From the NCBI GenBank assembly GCA_024275095.1, contig JAJRZV010000046.1:1-41614 (forward strand): DNA of 41,614 bases, written 5' to 3'. The notes below the pieces were generated by a model. It was not told the origin of the DNA. It searched no databases and saw only the letters and a program-made list of their open reading frames with translations. This document shows positions 15,690 through 23,943 of the stretch, piece after piece. The position numbers and the translations under genes were made by a program. This stretch comes from a bacterium. GTDB taxonomy: Bacteria > JAJRZV01. The stretch's first letter is position 1, and each line of letters starts with the position of its first letter.

Positions 15690-16729
15690 ACGTGAATGCC
15701 TCTGATAAAGTGGTAACATGCTTCAAGAACCGCATCGGGAGCAATTTCTTTCATGCATCGATGATGAGTGAGTGGACAGGCAGATGGACCATGGGGATTA
15801 CACGGACGACACGAAAGCTCTGTTTGGACAATCCGGTGGCGTCTGCCCAGGGGAGTAAATCCCAGCAACGGTGATGTTGGACCGTATATTACCACCTGGG
15901 GTTTATTAAACAACCCTGCAATATGAGCCGGTGCCGAGTCACCGCTGATGACGAGGGATGCTGATTTTATCAGGTACAGGAGGTCGTTGATACGGGTTTC
16001 ACCTGCAAGATTGTATACCTCAGATGGTGAACCGGCCTTTTCAATTATGCTGTGGCACAATGGATACTGTTCGGCCGTACCCAGTAACAGAACTTGATAA
16101 CCGGTGGAAGCAAGGTTTTTTGTCACCTCTGCATAACCCTCAGCAGTCCAGTTCTTGGAAGCCCACTGTGTTGAGGGAAATATAAGCACGGGTTTCGAGA
16201 ATTGTTCCCAGCGTTTTTTCATTTCGTTCTCGTCGAACGGAAGGTACCTCAACTCTGAAAGTTCGGACAGTGGCGGGGTGGTTACGTTCAATGTATGTAA
16301 AAGAGAGAGCATTCGTTCTGCTTCGTGTTTTTGTTTCGACCAGAGTGCTCGGTGAGAAAGGAGAAAGGGAAGGCCCGCATTGTGAAATCCCACGCGCACC
16401 TGTGCGCCCGACGCGAGGGCGACCAGGGTGCTCCTGGTGCTTCGATGGGGGATGATGGCCATCTGTGGCGATTGGTCTTTGAGTTTTGCAAACCATTCTG
16501 TTTTCCAGAACAATGCTGTTTTGTCATCTGGCAGCACCTGAACCCGCGGATAATTTTGCAGGAGATCTGTAGCAAAAGGTCGAGCGAGAACAGATAAAGT
16601 TGCGGATGGCCAGACGTCCAGGAGGGCATTGATAAGGGGCAATGTGAGGATAAGGTCTCCGAGAAAGGCTGTCTGGATCAGCAGAATGTGCTGTGGTGAT
16701 GAGACTGGAAAAGTGTGTTTTTTCACCAT
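15686..16729 (-). CDS. waaF: Lipopolysaccharide heptosyltransferase II-like (GT9)
   Basis: WaaF transfers the second L-glycero-D-manno-heptose to the LPS inner core. The 347-residue protein has ILLIQTAFLGDLILTLPLI at the N terminus, SGDSAPAHIAGLF in the donor domain, and the strongly typical cysteine motif CRPCNPHGPSACPLTHHRCM near the C terminus. It is the first gene of a three-gene minus-strand run with a second GT9 gene and ugd, and overlaps the second GT9 by 4 bp. Little ribosome-site sequence is visible ahead of the ATG. Heptosyltransferase I or III activity is possible, but the C-terminal motif favours WaaF. Confidence 0.87.
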   Translation of the reverse strand: MVKKHTFPVSSPQHILLIQTAFLGDLILTLPLINALLDVWPSATLSVLARPFATDLLQNYPRVQVLPDDKTALFWKTEWFAKLKDQSPQMAIIPHRSTRSTLVALASGAQVRVGFHNAGLPFLLSHRALWSKQKHEAERMLSLLHTLNVTTPPLSELSELRYLPFDENEMKKRWEQFSKPVLIFPSTQWASKNWTAEGYAEVTKNLASTGYQVLLLGTAEQYPLCHSIIEKAGSPSEVYNLAGETRINDLLYLIKSASLVISGDSAPAHIAGLFNKPQVVIYGPTSPLLGFTPLGRRHRIVQTELSCRPCNPHGPSACPLTHHRCMKEIAPDAVLEACYHFIRGIHV

Positions 16730-16901
16730 GATGAGAGTATATGCGAACGGAAGTATTAAGTGAAAGGGGCGATTGAATATGGTGCAAAGGCAACAGGCCG
16801 TCTGGTTTGGGTGATTTCGCCGGTTGAGCCATCAAATAAAATCTTTGTCTATTGGTACATTACGGCATTTCTGGGTGTTAAACTCCATATTCCGGTGAAA
16901 A

Positions 16902-16913
16902 CGCACATGTGCG
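16902..16913. promoter_or_regulatory. Perfect palindrome, candidate enhancer-binding-protein site
   Basis: CGCACATGTGCG is a perfect 12-bp inverted repeat centred about 150 bp upstream of the start predicted for the sigma-54 promoter. That is the usual distance for the upstream activating site of an NtrC-type activator. Only one copy was found nearby, so the call rests on symmetry and placement. Confidence 0.4.
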
Positions 16914-17032
16914 GGCTGTCTCTGGTGGGGCATAATTTCCGTTGTAGATTATGTAAGTGCTTTAGAATGCTGTAAAAGTAGATTTTTGACACAGTATTTT
17001 TTCATAATTTTTTCATATCTTTTGGAGGGGTA

Positions 17033-17048
17033 TGGTACACAAATTGCA
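17033..17048 (+). promoter_or_regulatory. Sigma-54 (-24/-12) promoter of the hydrogenase operon
   Basis: TGGTAC, five bases, TTGCA matches the RpoN consensus (TGGYAC-N5-TTGCA), with exactly ten bases between the invariant GG (17034-17035) and GC (17046-17047). It is on the coding strand upstream of the hydrogenase small-subunit gene. The predicted start is near 17059. Activation would need an NtrC-type ATPase, and none is encoded in this window. Confidence 0.75.
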
Positions 17049-17289
17049 AAGTTTACAGATAGATACCGGCAAGGATGTGATAGAGTGGAAAAAAAGTATT
17101 ACCTTGATTTTCGCCGAAATGTCAAATATATTATAAAAAAATTTTATAAAAAACGAATGAAGCTCTGTCAAACACCTATTGTTCTCGTTCCACTTAATAT
17201 CGACAACTCGATGGATTCTTGTTGCGTGATAGAAATGCCGGGCGTGTTCGACAGTTTTTTAACTATCTTAGATATAAAGGGAGGGTATC

Positions 17290-18201
17290 ATGGCACGTGT
17301 ACCTAAGACAGGAAATTACAGCCGTAGAGAATTCCTTCACCTCTGTGGTGAACTGGCTGCTCTCCTTGGACTGTCCAGGCTTTATGTACCCGAAATCGCT
17401 CTTGCCATTGAAAAAGCTTCCAAAAAGCCTTCTGTAATCTGGTTGAACTTTGCCGCGTGTACAGGCTGCACTGAAAGTTTTGTCAAATCAGAATCGCCAC
17501 CCATTGCCGACATCATTCTCGATGTCATTTCTCTGGACTTCAACGAGACCATTATGGCGCCTGCCGGAAGAAATGCTGAAGATGTGCTTGATGAGGCAGT
17601 GAAAAGAGGAGGTTATGTCTGCGTGGTGTAAGGTGCAATACCAACAAGAAAGGGGTTCGGAAGAATTGCTGGAGAGGATATGCTCGATGTGGCGCGCAAG
17701 GTCATACCCAGGGCTTCAGCAGTAATTGCAGTGGGTACATGTGCGTCCTTTGGCGGACTGCCTGCCGCTTCACCCAATCCCTCGCGTGCGAGAGGGGTCA
17801 TGGATGCTGTTGGTGGAAAAGTCATTAACGTGCCAGGATGTCCTGCGAATTCCGAATGGGTGCTTGCAGTGGTGATTAACCTTATATCGCTGAAGAAACC
17901 CATGAAGCTGGATGCTCATAGAAGGCCCGTAACTATTTACGGGACGCCCGTACATGAACAGTGTGAAAGAAAGGTTAATTTTGACGCAGATAAATTTGTG
18001 GAGACATTCGGTAATGCGGCTTCAGCACAGGGGTACTGCCTCTACGGAATGGGTTGTAAAGGACCGGAGGCATATTCTACATGTCCCAAAGTGAAGTGGA
18101 ATGGAGGGGTCAACTGGTGTGTCCAGGCGGGAGCACCGTGTATGGGCTGTGTGGAGCCCAACTTCTGGGACAAGTTCGCTCCATTTTATGAAATGCAGTA
18201 A
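17290..18201 (+). CDS. Periplasmic [NiFe] hydrogenase small subunit, interrupted by in-frame TAA at codon 114
   Basis: This subunit holds the iron-sulfur relay that carries electrons from the NiFe site. The N terminus has a twin-arginine signal (SRREFL, R12-R13), giving folded export with the large subunit. Cluster ligands are visible: ACTGCTE, GTCASFGG, NVPGCPANSEW, the distal His/Cys in TPVHEQCERK, and a cysteine-rich C terminus ending MGCVEPNFWDKFAP. After RGGYVCVV a TAA (17629-17631) occupies the place of the conserved glutamate before GAIPT. The same frame continues for another 189 codons with family sequence, and GAA to TAA is a single change. Full length would be 303 residues. A strong GGGAGGG precedes the ATG. 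Confidence 0.9.
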
Positions 18202-18250
18202 AGCACCCATGTGTGCGGAAGTTTCAAAAAATTATTAAAGGAGGCACAAG

Positions 18251-19840
18251 ATGGCACGCGTAGTTATTGATCCGATAACACGAATAGAGGGACATTTGAG
18301 GATCGAGGTTGAAGTATCCCGCGGCAGGGTAAAAGATGCCTGGAGTTCAGGAACCCTCTTCAGGGGGATAGAGATCATTCTCAAGGGCAGAGACCCGCGT
18401 GATGCCTGGCTTGTGACCCAGCGCATTTGCGGTGTATGCCCCGTACCTCATGGCCTCACCTCTGTATTCGCTCTGGAAGATGCTGCCGGGGTGAAACCGC
18501 CACTTCCCGCCGTAATTGTGAGAAATCTTATTGAAGGCACACAATACCTGCATTCTCATATTCTCTGGTTTTATCATCTGAACGGACTGGATTACGTGGA
18601 TATTGTGTCTGCACTGAAAGCATCACCCAAGGAAAAATCTATGAAGCAGGTCAAGGAAAAGCTCGCTGCGTTTGTTAAAAGAGGTCAGTTAGGACCTTTT
18701 ACCAATGGATACTGGGGGCACCCTGCGTATAAATTGCCCCCGGACATTAATCTTGTTGTGGTGGCTCATTATTTACAGGCGCTTGAAATGCAGGCAAAGG
18801 CTTCAAAGCTCACAGCCATATTCGGAGGGAAGATGCCCATGCACATGAATACGCCCCCCGGTGGGCTGACGAAACCTCCGACTGCCGAAGAAATCAAGGC
18901 GTTCTCAGAAGGACTCAAAGAACTGAAGGCGTTTGTAAACAACGTAATGTACCAGGACCTGCTTACCCTTGCTCCGTATTATCTGGACTGGGCGGGTATC
19001 GGAAAAGGCGTGGGCAATTACCTGTCCTGGGGCGTGTTTGATTCTGCACCGGCTTCCCCTGAGAGCAGGTTTCTGCCACCCGGTGTTCTGTTGAAAGGGA
19101 AAAAACGCCTTGAAAAGGCTTCCCCAGAAGAGGTGAAGGAGCATGTCAAGCACTCGTTTTATCGCTATTCACGCCCCTTGAATCCGGCGGAAGGCAAAAC
19201 AGAACCTGGATTTAAAAAGCACGATACCGAAAAAACCTATTCCTGGCTCAAGGCACCACGGTACGATGGTAAGCCCATGGAAGTAGGCCCGCTTGCACGC
19301 GTTCTCATCGCCTATCACAAGAATGTTAAGCCTGTGAAAAAAGAAGTGGATGCACTACTTGAAAAGCTGGGGCATAAAGGTAACCCGGGTATTCTTCAGT
19401 CAGTGCTGGGGCGGATTGCTGCACGTGTGATAGAGAGCAAGCTCATTGTCGAGGAGATGGAAAAGTGGGTGGCCGACCTGGAAAAGGAAATGAAGAAGAA
19501 GGGCGCACGGGTGTACACCGGGTACAAGGTACCCAAGAAAGGCGAAGGTATTGGTTTGTGGGAGGCACCAAGGGGAGCCCTGGGTCACTGGATTCGCATA
19601 AAGAACAGCAAAATAGAGAATTACCAGTGTGTGGTGCCGACGACTTGGAATGCCTCACCGAGAGATGATAAGCATCAGAGAGGGCCACTTGAAGAAGCGC
19701 TGGTAGGTACACCAGTCCACGATCCCAAAAAACCGCTGGAAGTGTTAAGGGTGGTTCATTCGTTTGACCCGTGTATCGCTTGTGCAGTGCACGTGATTGA
19801 TCCGCGAACCAACGAGGTGTACAGGATAAGGGCTGTGTAA
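18251..19840 (+). CDS. [NiFe] hydrogenase large subunit
   Basis: This is the catalytic subunit of a group 1 uptake-type hydrogenase, which oxidises H2 in the periplasm. The 529-residue protein binds the NiFe(CN)2CO centre through two CxxC motifs, RICGVCP near the N terminus and DPCIACAVH at the C terminus. The 15 residues after that histidine (starting VIDPRTN) are the tail normally removed by the maturation protease, whose gene is next. AAAGGAGG precedes the ATG. No cytochrome b or membrane anchor gene follows, which fits the soluble periplasmic type of sulfate reducers that passes electrons to cytochrome c3. No cytochrome gene is in the window to confirm the partner. Confidence 0.95.
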   Translation: MARVVIDPITRIEGHLRIEVEVSRGRVKDAWSSGTLFRGIEIILKGRDPRDAWLVTQRICGVCPVPHGLTSVFALEDAAGVKPPLPAVIVRNLIEGTQYLHSHILWFYHLNGLDYVDIVSALKASPKEKSMKQVKEKLAAFVKRGQLGPFTNGYWGHPAYKLPPDINLVVVAHYLQALEMQAKASKLTAIFGGKMPMHMNTPPGGLTKPPTAEEIKAFSEGLKELKAFVNNVMYQDLLTLAPYYLDWAGIGKGVGNYLSWGVFDSAPASPESRFLPPGVLLKGKKRLEKASPEEVKEHVKHSFYRYSRPLNPAEGKTEPGFKKHDTEKTYSWLKAPRYDGKPMEVGPLARVLIAYHKNVKPVKKEVDALLEKLGHKGNPGILQSVLGRIAARVIESKLIVEEMEKWVADLEKEMKKKGARVYTGYKVPKKGEGIGLWEAPRGALGHWIRIKNSKIENYQCVVPTTWNASPRDDKHQRGPLEEALVGTPVHDPKKPLEVLRVVHSFDPCIACAVHVIDPRTNEVYRIRAV

Positions 19841-19865
19841 ATGTTTTTTCACAGCGGGGAGGGAG

Positions 19866-20312
19866 ATGAAAAAGAACCTTATTGTGGGGGTAGGGAACGT
19901 GCTCATGGGAGACGAGGGGGTGGGCGTTTACTTTCTGCAATTTATTGCTCCGGAACTGAAGGATTTTGACATACTGCCTGCAGGGAGTGTGACTCTTTCC
20001 ACCCTTTCTGAACTGGAAAACAGGGATTGTGTTATTTTCATCGATGCTTTGAAGGAGGACTTCCCGGAAGAGACAGCCCTTTTTGAGGTACTGGGAGAGA
20101 ACATTCCTCTCAAATTTTCAGCGCATGAAATTGGAATATCAGAACTTGTGAGTCTGCTTCAACTTCTCGACAGGAAACCGCGAAAGATTTTTGTATTCGG
20201 CATCAGGCCTTTTTCCGTGTCCCCCCGCATGGGTCTTTCTGAGGAGATGGAAAAGCGCCTCCCCGAGCTCAAAAGAAAATTTCTGGAAATGCTCTCTGCC
20301 GTGTCTTTTTAA
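19866..20312 (+). CDS. Hydrogenase maturation endopeptidase (HyaD/HybD/HynC type)
   Basis: This 148-residue cytoplasmic protease removes the C-terminal tail of the large subunit after nickel insertion. It starts KNLIVGVGNVLMGDEGVGVYFL, the M52-family signature. The three predicted nickel contacts are visible as the glutamate in GDEGVG, the aspartate in FIDAL and the histidine in AHEIGIS. It lies directly after its substrate gene, with GGGAGGGAG as ribosome site. The presence of a tail on the large subunit and of this enzyme is mutually consistent. Confidence 0.93.
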   Translation: MKKNLIVGVGNVLMGDEGVGVYFLQFIAPELKDFDILPAGSVTLSTLSELENRDCVIFIDALKEDFPEETALFEVLGENIPLKFSAHEIGISELVSLLQLLDRKPRKIFVFGIRPFSVSPRMGLSEEMEKRLPELKRKFLEMLSAVSF

Positions 20313-20323
20313 AATTCTCTCTG

Positions 20324-22606
20324 ATGCGTCGCTCCCACGAGAAAACTTTGAAAAATGAGAAAGGGAACACATGTAAAATTCCGCGTGCGGAAGCAGTAAA
20401 AATATGTGTAAAAGGAACGGTCCAGGGCGTTGGTTTTCGGCCTTTTGTGTATCGCCTGGCGAAAAGCATGGGATTTACGGGATTTGTAAAGAACACACCC
20501 CGTGGGGTGGAAATTCATCTTGAAGGCGACTCATCTGTGGATGAGTTTATTGCGCGTCTGAGGGAAGAGGCTCCTCCCAATGCAAGAATCGATACGTTGG
20601 AACTTGCCTCCTCACAGAGTGAAGGTTTTACGGATTTCCAGATAAACATTACGGCTGAAGGGCAGGCTCTGGTATTTGCTCCGCCCGACCTTTCCACATG
20701 TTCTGAATGCCTTGAAGAGCTGTTTAATCCTTCTGACAGGCGATTCCGTTATCCCTTTATCAATTGCACTGCATGTGGTCCACGCTACACCATTATAAGG
20801 GCTCTTCCATACGACAGAGAAAAAACCTCGATGGCTTCATTTCAAATGTGTCCCTCCTGTAATGATGAATACAACAATCCCGTGAGCAGAAGGTTTCATG
20901 CAGAACCCAATGCGTGTCCGGTGTGCGGCCCGGAAACTTTTTTTGTTGAGGGAGAAACATTGAAAAAAGGTGGAATTGATATTGCCGCCGAGCGCATCCG
21001 CCATGGCAAAATTGTGGCGGTAAAAGGTCTTGGCGGGTTTCACCTGATGTGTGACCCCTTCAACCCTGAAGCAGTGAAAAAACTTCGACTGATTAAGCAG
21101 AGATCGCGTAAACCTTTTGCATTGATGGCTCGCGATGTGAATTCTGCAAAGAGTATTGCTGTTATTTCGCCAGAGGAAGAGGAAATTTTAACTTCACCTT
21201 CACGTCCCATTGTGCTTTTAAGAAAAAAAATGGAAATAGAGGGCGTCTCATCTGGACTCAGCACGTACGGAATCATGCTTCCTTATACTCCTTTACACGC
21301 ACTTCTTCTCGAGAATATTCCTGTTGTTATTGCAACAAGTGCAAACCCTCGTGAAAGTCCCATTCTCAAAGACGAAAGCGAAATTCCTCCTGGCACATGT
21401 GACTGTATGCTTACGCACAACAGGGAGATTGTCATGCGATGTGATGATTCTCTCGTCAAAGTTGTGGATGGTTGCCTTGTATTCCTGAGAAGGGGAAGAG
21501 GATATGTACCGGAGCCACTGGAGCTCCGCTTTTCTCCGGGAAAACGTGTTCTGGCCCTGGGTGGTGAACTGAAAAACACCGTATCAATAGTAAAGGAGGA
21601 ATATCTTGTCACCAGTCAGTATCTTGGTGATATGAAGGACTTGAGAAATCAGGAATATCTCGACGAGGTAATATCCCATTTCAAAACACTTTACTCATTT
21701 GAACCTGACATTCTTGTGTGTGACCTTCATCCTGCATTCACCACTACCAAGAAGGCCGAAAACTGGGGCAGGCCCCTGATAAGGGTTCAGCATCACGTGG
21801 CACATGTATTCGCTGTGTTTGCTGAACACAGTATTATTCCGGATGCTCCGGTTCTGGGTATTGCATTTGATGGAATGGGTTATGGCGAAGATGGAAATGT
21901 ATGGGGTGGTGAATTCTTTGTGATAAGAGGTACAGGCTACGAAAGAATTTTCCACTTCAGATACGTGCGTCAGCAGGGTGGAGACCTCGCCGTCAAAGAA
22001 CCCTGGAGGATGGTTCTTGCTTATACGCTTGACGCTGATATAAATGTGAATGCGGTAGATGCACTGGTAGAGGTTGATGCCAGAATAGTGAAAAATGCCG
22101 AGAATGCCATAAAAAAAGGTATCAATGCTCCATACACTTCTTCAGTAGGGAGGCTTTTTGATACAGTGGCGGTTATGACAGGTGTCGCACCGGAAAAAAT
22201 TGATTTTGAGGCTGAAGCAGCCATGCGTCTCGAAGGTGTGGCATTGGCTGATGTTGAAGACTATTATCCCTTTCGGTTAGAAAAGCATGAAATAGACATG
22301 CGAGAAATGATGAAAACATTGCTGAAAGAAAAAGCGCCTCCACAAGTGAAAGCTGGCAAATTTCACAATACAATAGTACAAATTATTAAAAGCATTGCTG
22401 ATATATGTCGCTCTCGATGGGGGATAAATAAGGTGGTTCTCAGTGGGGGTGTGTTTCTTAACGCATTGTTGATGAGCAAAACGTGTCATGCTCTTCAGGA
22501 GGCAGGGTTCGAAGTTCTGAAGCCTGAGAAGTTTTCGCCGGGAGACGAAAGTATTTCCCTGGGGCAGGCGTATTACACCGCATTGAAGTTGAAGGAGCAG
22601 GAATAA
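20324..22606 (+). CDS. hypF: Carbamoyltransferase HypF
   Basis: HypF makes the cyanide precursor of the NiFe site by activating carbamoyl phosphate and passing the carbamoyl group to HypE. The 760-residue protein has the full domain order. An acylphosphatase domain contains KGTVQGVGFRPFVYRLA, and two zinc-finger segments follow (CSECLEELF, NCTACGPRY, CPSCNDEY, CPVCGPE). A YrdC-like domain and a Kae1-like domain complete it, the latter with RVQHHVAHVFAVFAEH and the late VVLSGGVFLN. The length is typical. The start at 20324 lacks a clear ribosome site but is the only ATG in frame ahead of the acylphosphatase domain. Its stop shares one base with the hypC start. Confidence 0.96.
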   Translation: MRRSHEKTLKNEKGNTCKIPRAEAVKICVKGTVQGVGFRPFVYRLAKSMGFTGFVKNTPRGVEIHLEGDSSVDEFIARLREEAPPNARIDTLELASSQSEGFTDFQINITAEGQALVFAPPDLSTCSECLEELFNPSDRRFRYPFINCTACGPRYTIIRALPYDREKTSMASFQMCPSCNDEYNNPVSRRFHAEPNACPVCGPETFFVEGETLKKGGIDIAAERIRHGKIVAVKGLGGFHLMCDPFNPEAVKKLRLIKQRSRKPFALMARDVNSAKSIAVISPEEEEILTSPSRPIVLLRKKMEIEGVSSGLSTYGIMLPYTPLHALLLENIPVVIATSANPRESPILKDESEIPPGTCDCMLTHNREIVMRCDDSLVKVVDGCLVFLRRGRGYVPEPLELRFSPGKRVLALGGELKNTVSIVKEEYLVTSQYLGDMKDLRNQEYLDEVISHFKTLYSFEPDILVCDLHPAFTTTKKAENWGRPLIRVQHHVAHVFAVFAEHSIIPDAPVLGIAFDGMGYGEDGNVWGGEFFVIRGTGYERIFHFRYVRQQGGDLAVKEPWRMVLAYTLDADINVNAVDALVEVDARIVKNAENAIKKGINAPYTSSVGRLFDTVAVMTGVAPEKIDFEAEAAMRLEGVALADVEDYYPFRLEKHEIDMREMMKTLLKEKAPPQVKAGKFHNTIVQIIKSIADICRSRWGINKVVLSGGVFLNALLMSKTCHALQEAGFEVLKPEKFSPGDESISLGQAYYTALKLKEQE

Positions 22607-22824
22607 TGTGTCTGGCAGTGCCTCTCAAACTGGTGGAGATAGAAGGATACGAAGGCATTGTGGAAATGGGAGGTATAAAGAGGCGAGTGAATCTCTCGTT
22701 GGTTGAGAACCCTCAAAGGGGGGACTTTGTACTTGTGCACGCGGGATTTGCTATTGCAGTGATAAACCGTGAAGAGGCGGAGAAAACCCTCTCTCTCATA
22801 AGAGAGATGGAACAACACAGTTAA
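22606..22824 (+). CDS. hypC: Hydrogenase assembly chaperone HypC
   Basis: HypC is a small chaperone that works with HypD to carry the Fe(CN)2CO unit to the large-subunit precursor. The 72-residue protein begins MCLAVPLKLVEIEG, including the essential cysteine at position 2, and contains the family stretch VNLSLVE. GGAG precedes the start, which overlaps the hypF stop as TAATG. Only one HypC/HybG-type gene is seen, so it presumably serves the hydrogenase encoded here. Confidence 0.95.
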   Translation: MCLAVPLKLVEIEGYEGIVEMGGIKRRVNLSLVENPQRGDFVLVHAGFAIAVINREEAEKTLSLIREMEQHS

Positions 22825-22830
22825 CAGGTC

Positions 22831-23943
22831 ATGGAGTTCTCTCTTCTCAGACAGAAAAAGAGCGTGGAACTTCTTCTTCAAAAGGTGGATTCGCTCCTCG
22901 AGAGTATTGGACGAGAAGTGAGGATTATGGAAGTGTGCGGCACACACACCATGACCGCATACCGCAGTGGTCTGGGGCACGTGCTCCGAAAGAAGGGCGT
23001 TCGTCTCATTTCCGGTCCTGGTTGTCCAGTGTGTATTACACCAGAAGGTGTGCTTCTTGCAGCGGCAAAAGTTGTTGAGGAAATGGAGAATACTATTCTT
23101 GTATCATTTGGGGATATGTTGCGGGTACCGGTGGATGGTAAAAGTCTTCTTACCCTTGTGCCTGCGCAGAATTCATCTGTAAAGGTGATCTATGCACCTG
23201 AAGAGGCATTGAAAACCGCCGAATTGAATCCTGATCGGAGAGTGGTTTTCCTTGCCACGGGATTTGAAACCACAATTCCATCCATTGCATGGGTTGTACT
23301 GGAAGCTCAAAGAAAAAACATGAAAAATCTTTTCTTTATCACGAGCCTCCGGCTCGTACCACCGCCGCTCAGGGCGATTCTCTGCTCTGGTGATGTCAAT
23401 CTTGACGGATTTATCTATCCTGGTCATGTAAGTGTGATAATAGGGTCCAGGCCCTATGAATTCATCCCTGAGGAATTTGGTGTGCCTGGTGCTGTAGCAG
23501 GATTCGAACCTGTTGACCTTTTGCTCGGAGTAATTTCCGTGCTTCAGCAGATTTGTGCGGGAGAGGCAAAAGTGGACATCGTTTACACGCGTGCTGTGCA
23601 ACCTGAAGGTAATCCTGCGGCAAGAAAAATTATGGACACAGCATTTGAATGCGCGGATGCAGAGTGGAGAGGATTTGGAGTTATTCCCCGCAGCGGTCTT
23701 GTGCTGCGAAACAAGGTGCTCGATGCTTCTCGAGAATTCGGGCTTGAACTCTCATCAAGGAAAGCACATGAGGCCTGCAGGTGTGGAGATGTGGTAAAAG
23801 GTTCAATTGAGCCTGAAGAATGTCCGCTTTTTGCTCGCACGTGTGCTCCTGAAAGTCCTCAGGGTCCCTGCATGGTTTCTGTGGAGGGAAGCTGTCTGAT
23901 TCATTACAAATACGGGAGCGTGCGATGGACAGGGTCAGCCTGA
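22831..23943 (+). CDS. hypD: Hydrogenase formation protein HypD
   Basis: HypD is the iron-sulfur scaffold on which the Fe(CN)2CO moiety is built together with HypC and HypE. The 370-residue protein has the expected motifs: MEVCGTHTMTAYRSG, ISGPGCPVCITP with its cysteine pair, and FLATGFETTIPS. A cysteine-rich C terminus (HEACRCGDVVKG, PEECPLFARTCAPESPQGPCMVS) supplies the [4Fe-4S] ligands. The start codon is seven bases after the hypC stop with a weak ribosome site. The 3' end overlaps hypE by 19 bp. Confidence 0.96.
   Translation: MEFSLLRQKKSVELLLQKVDSLLESIGREVRIMEVCGTHTMTAYRSGLGHVLRKKGVRLISGPGCPVCITPEGVLLAAAKVVEEMENTILVSFGDMLRVPVDGKSLLTLVPAQNSSVKVIYAPEEALKTAELNPDRRVVFLATGFETTIPSIAWVVLEAQRKNMKNLFFITSLRLVPPPLRAILCSGDVNLDGFIYPGHVSVIIGSRPYEFIPEEFGVPGAVAGFEPVDLLLGVISVLQQICAGEAKVDIVYTRAVQPEGNPAARKIMDTAFECADAEWRGFGVIPRSGLVLRNKVLDASREFGLELSSRKAHEACRCGDVVKGSIEPEECPLFARTCAPESPQGPCMVSVEGSCLIHYKYGSVRWTGSA

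Larger units (their letters stand above)
16730..17289. other. Intergenic regulatory region between waaF and the hydrogenase operon
   Basis: This 560-bp divergent region has no recognisable gene. Two open frames here (16760-16975 and 16986-17306, plus) show no family resemblance, and no ribosome site was noticed for them. The region is AT-rich from about 16980 to 17030. It contains a perfect palindrome at 16902-16913 and a sigma-54 promoter at 17033-17048, leaving an untranslated leader of roughly 230 bases before the small-subunit gene. Confidence 0.7.

Noticed and set aside
16760-17306. Two plus-strand open frames of 71 and 106 codons in the hydrogenase promoter region
   Set aside because: No family resemblance, and the second covers the sigma-54 promoter and runs past the hydrogenase start codon.
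23495-23520. tRNA-like T-loop string in GATTCGAACC
   Set aside because: It lies inside hypD in a normal coding context, with no cloverleaf around it.
22573-23601. Minus-strand open frames of 135 and 142 codons opposite hypC and hypD
   Set aside because: They are shadows of conserved hyp genes, with no recognisable protein family.
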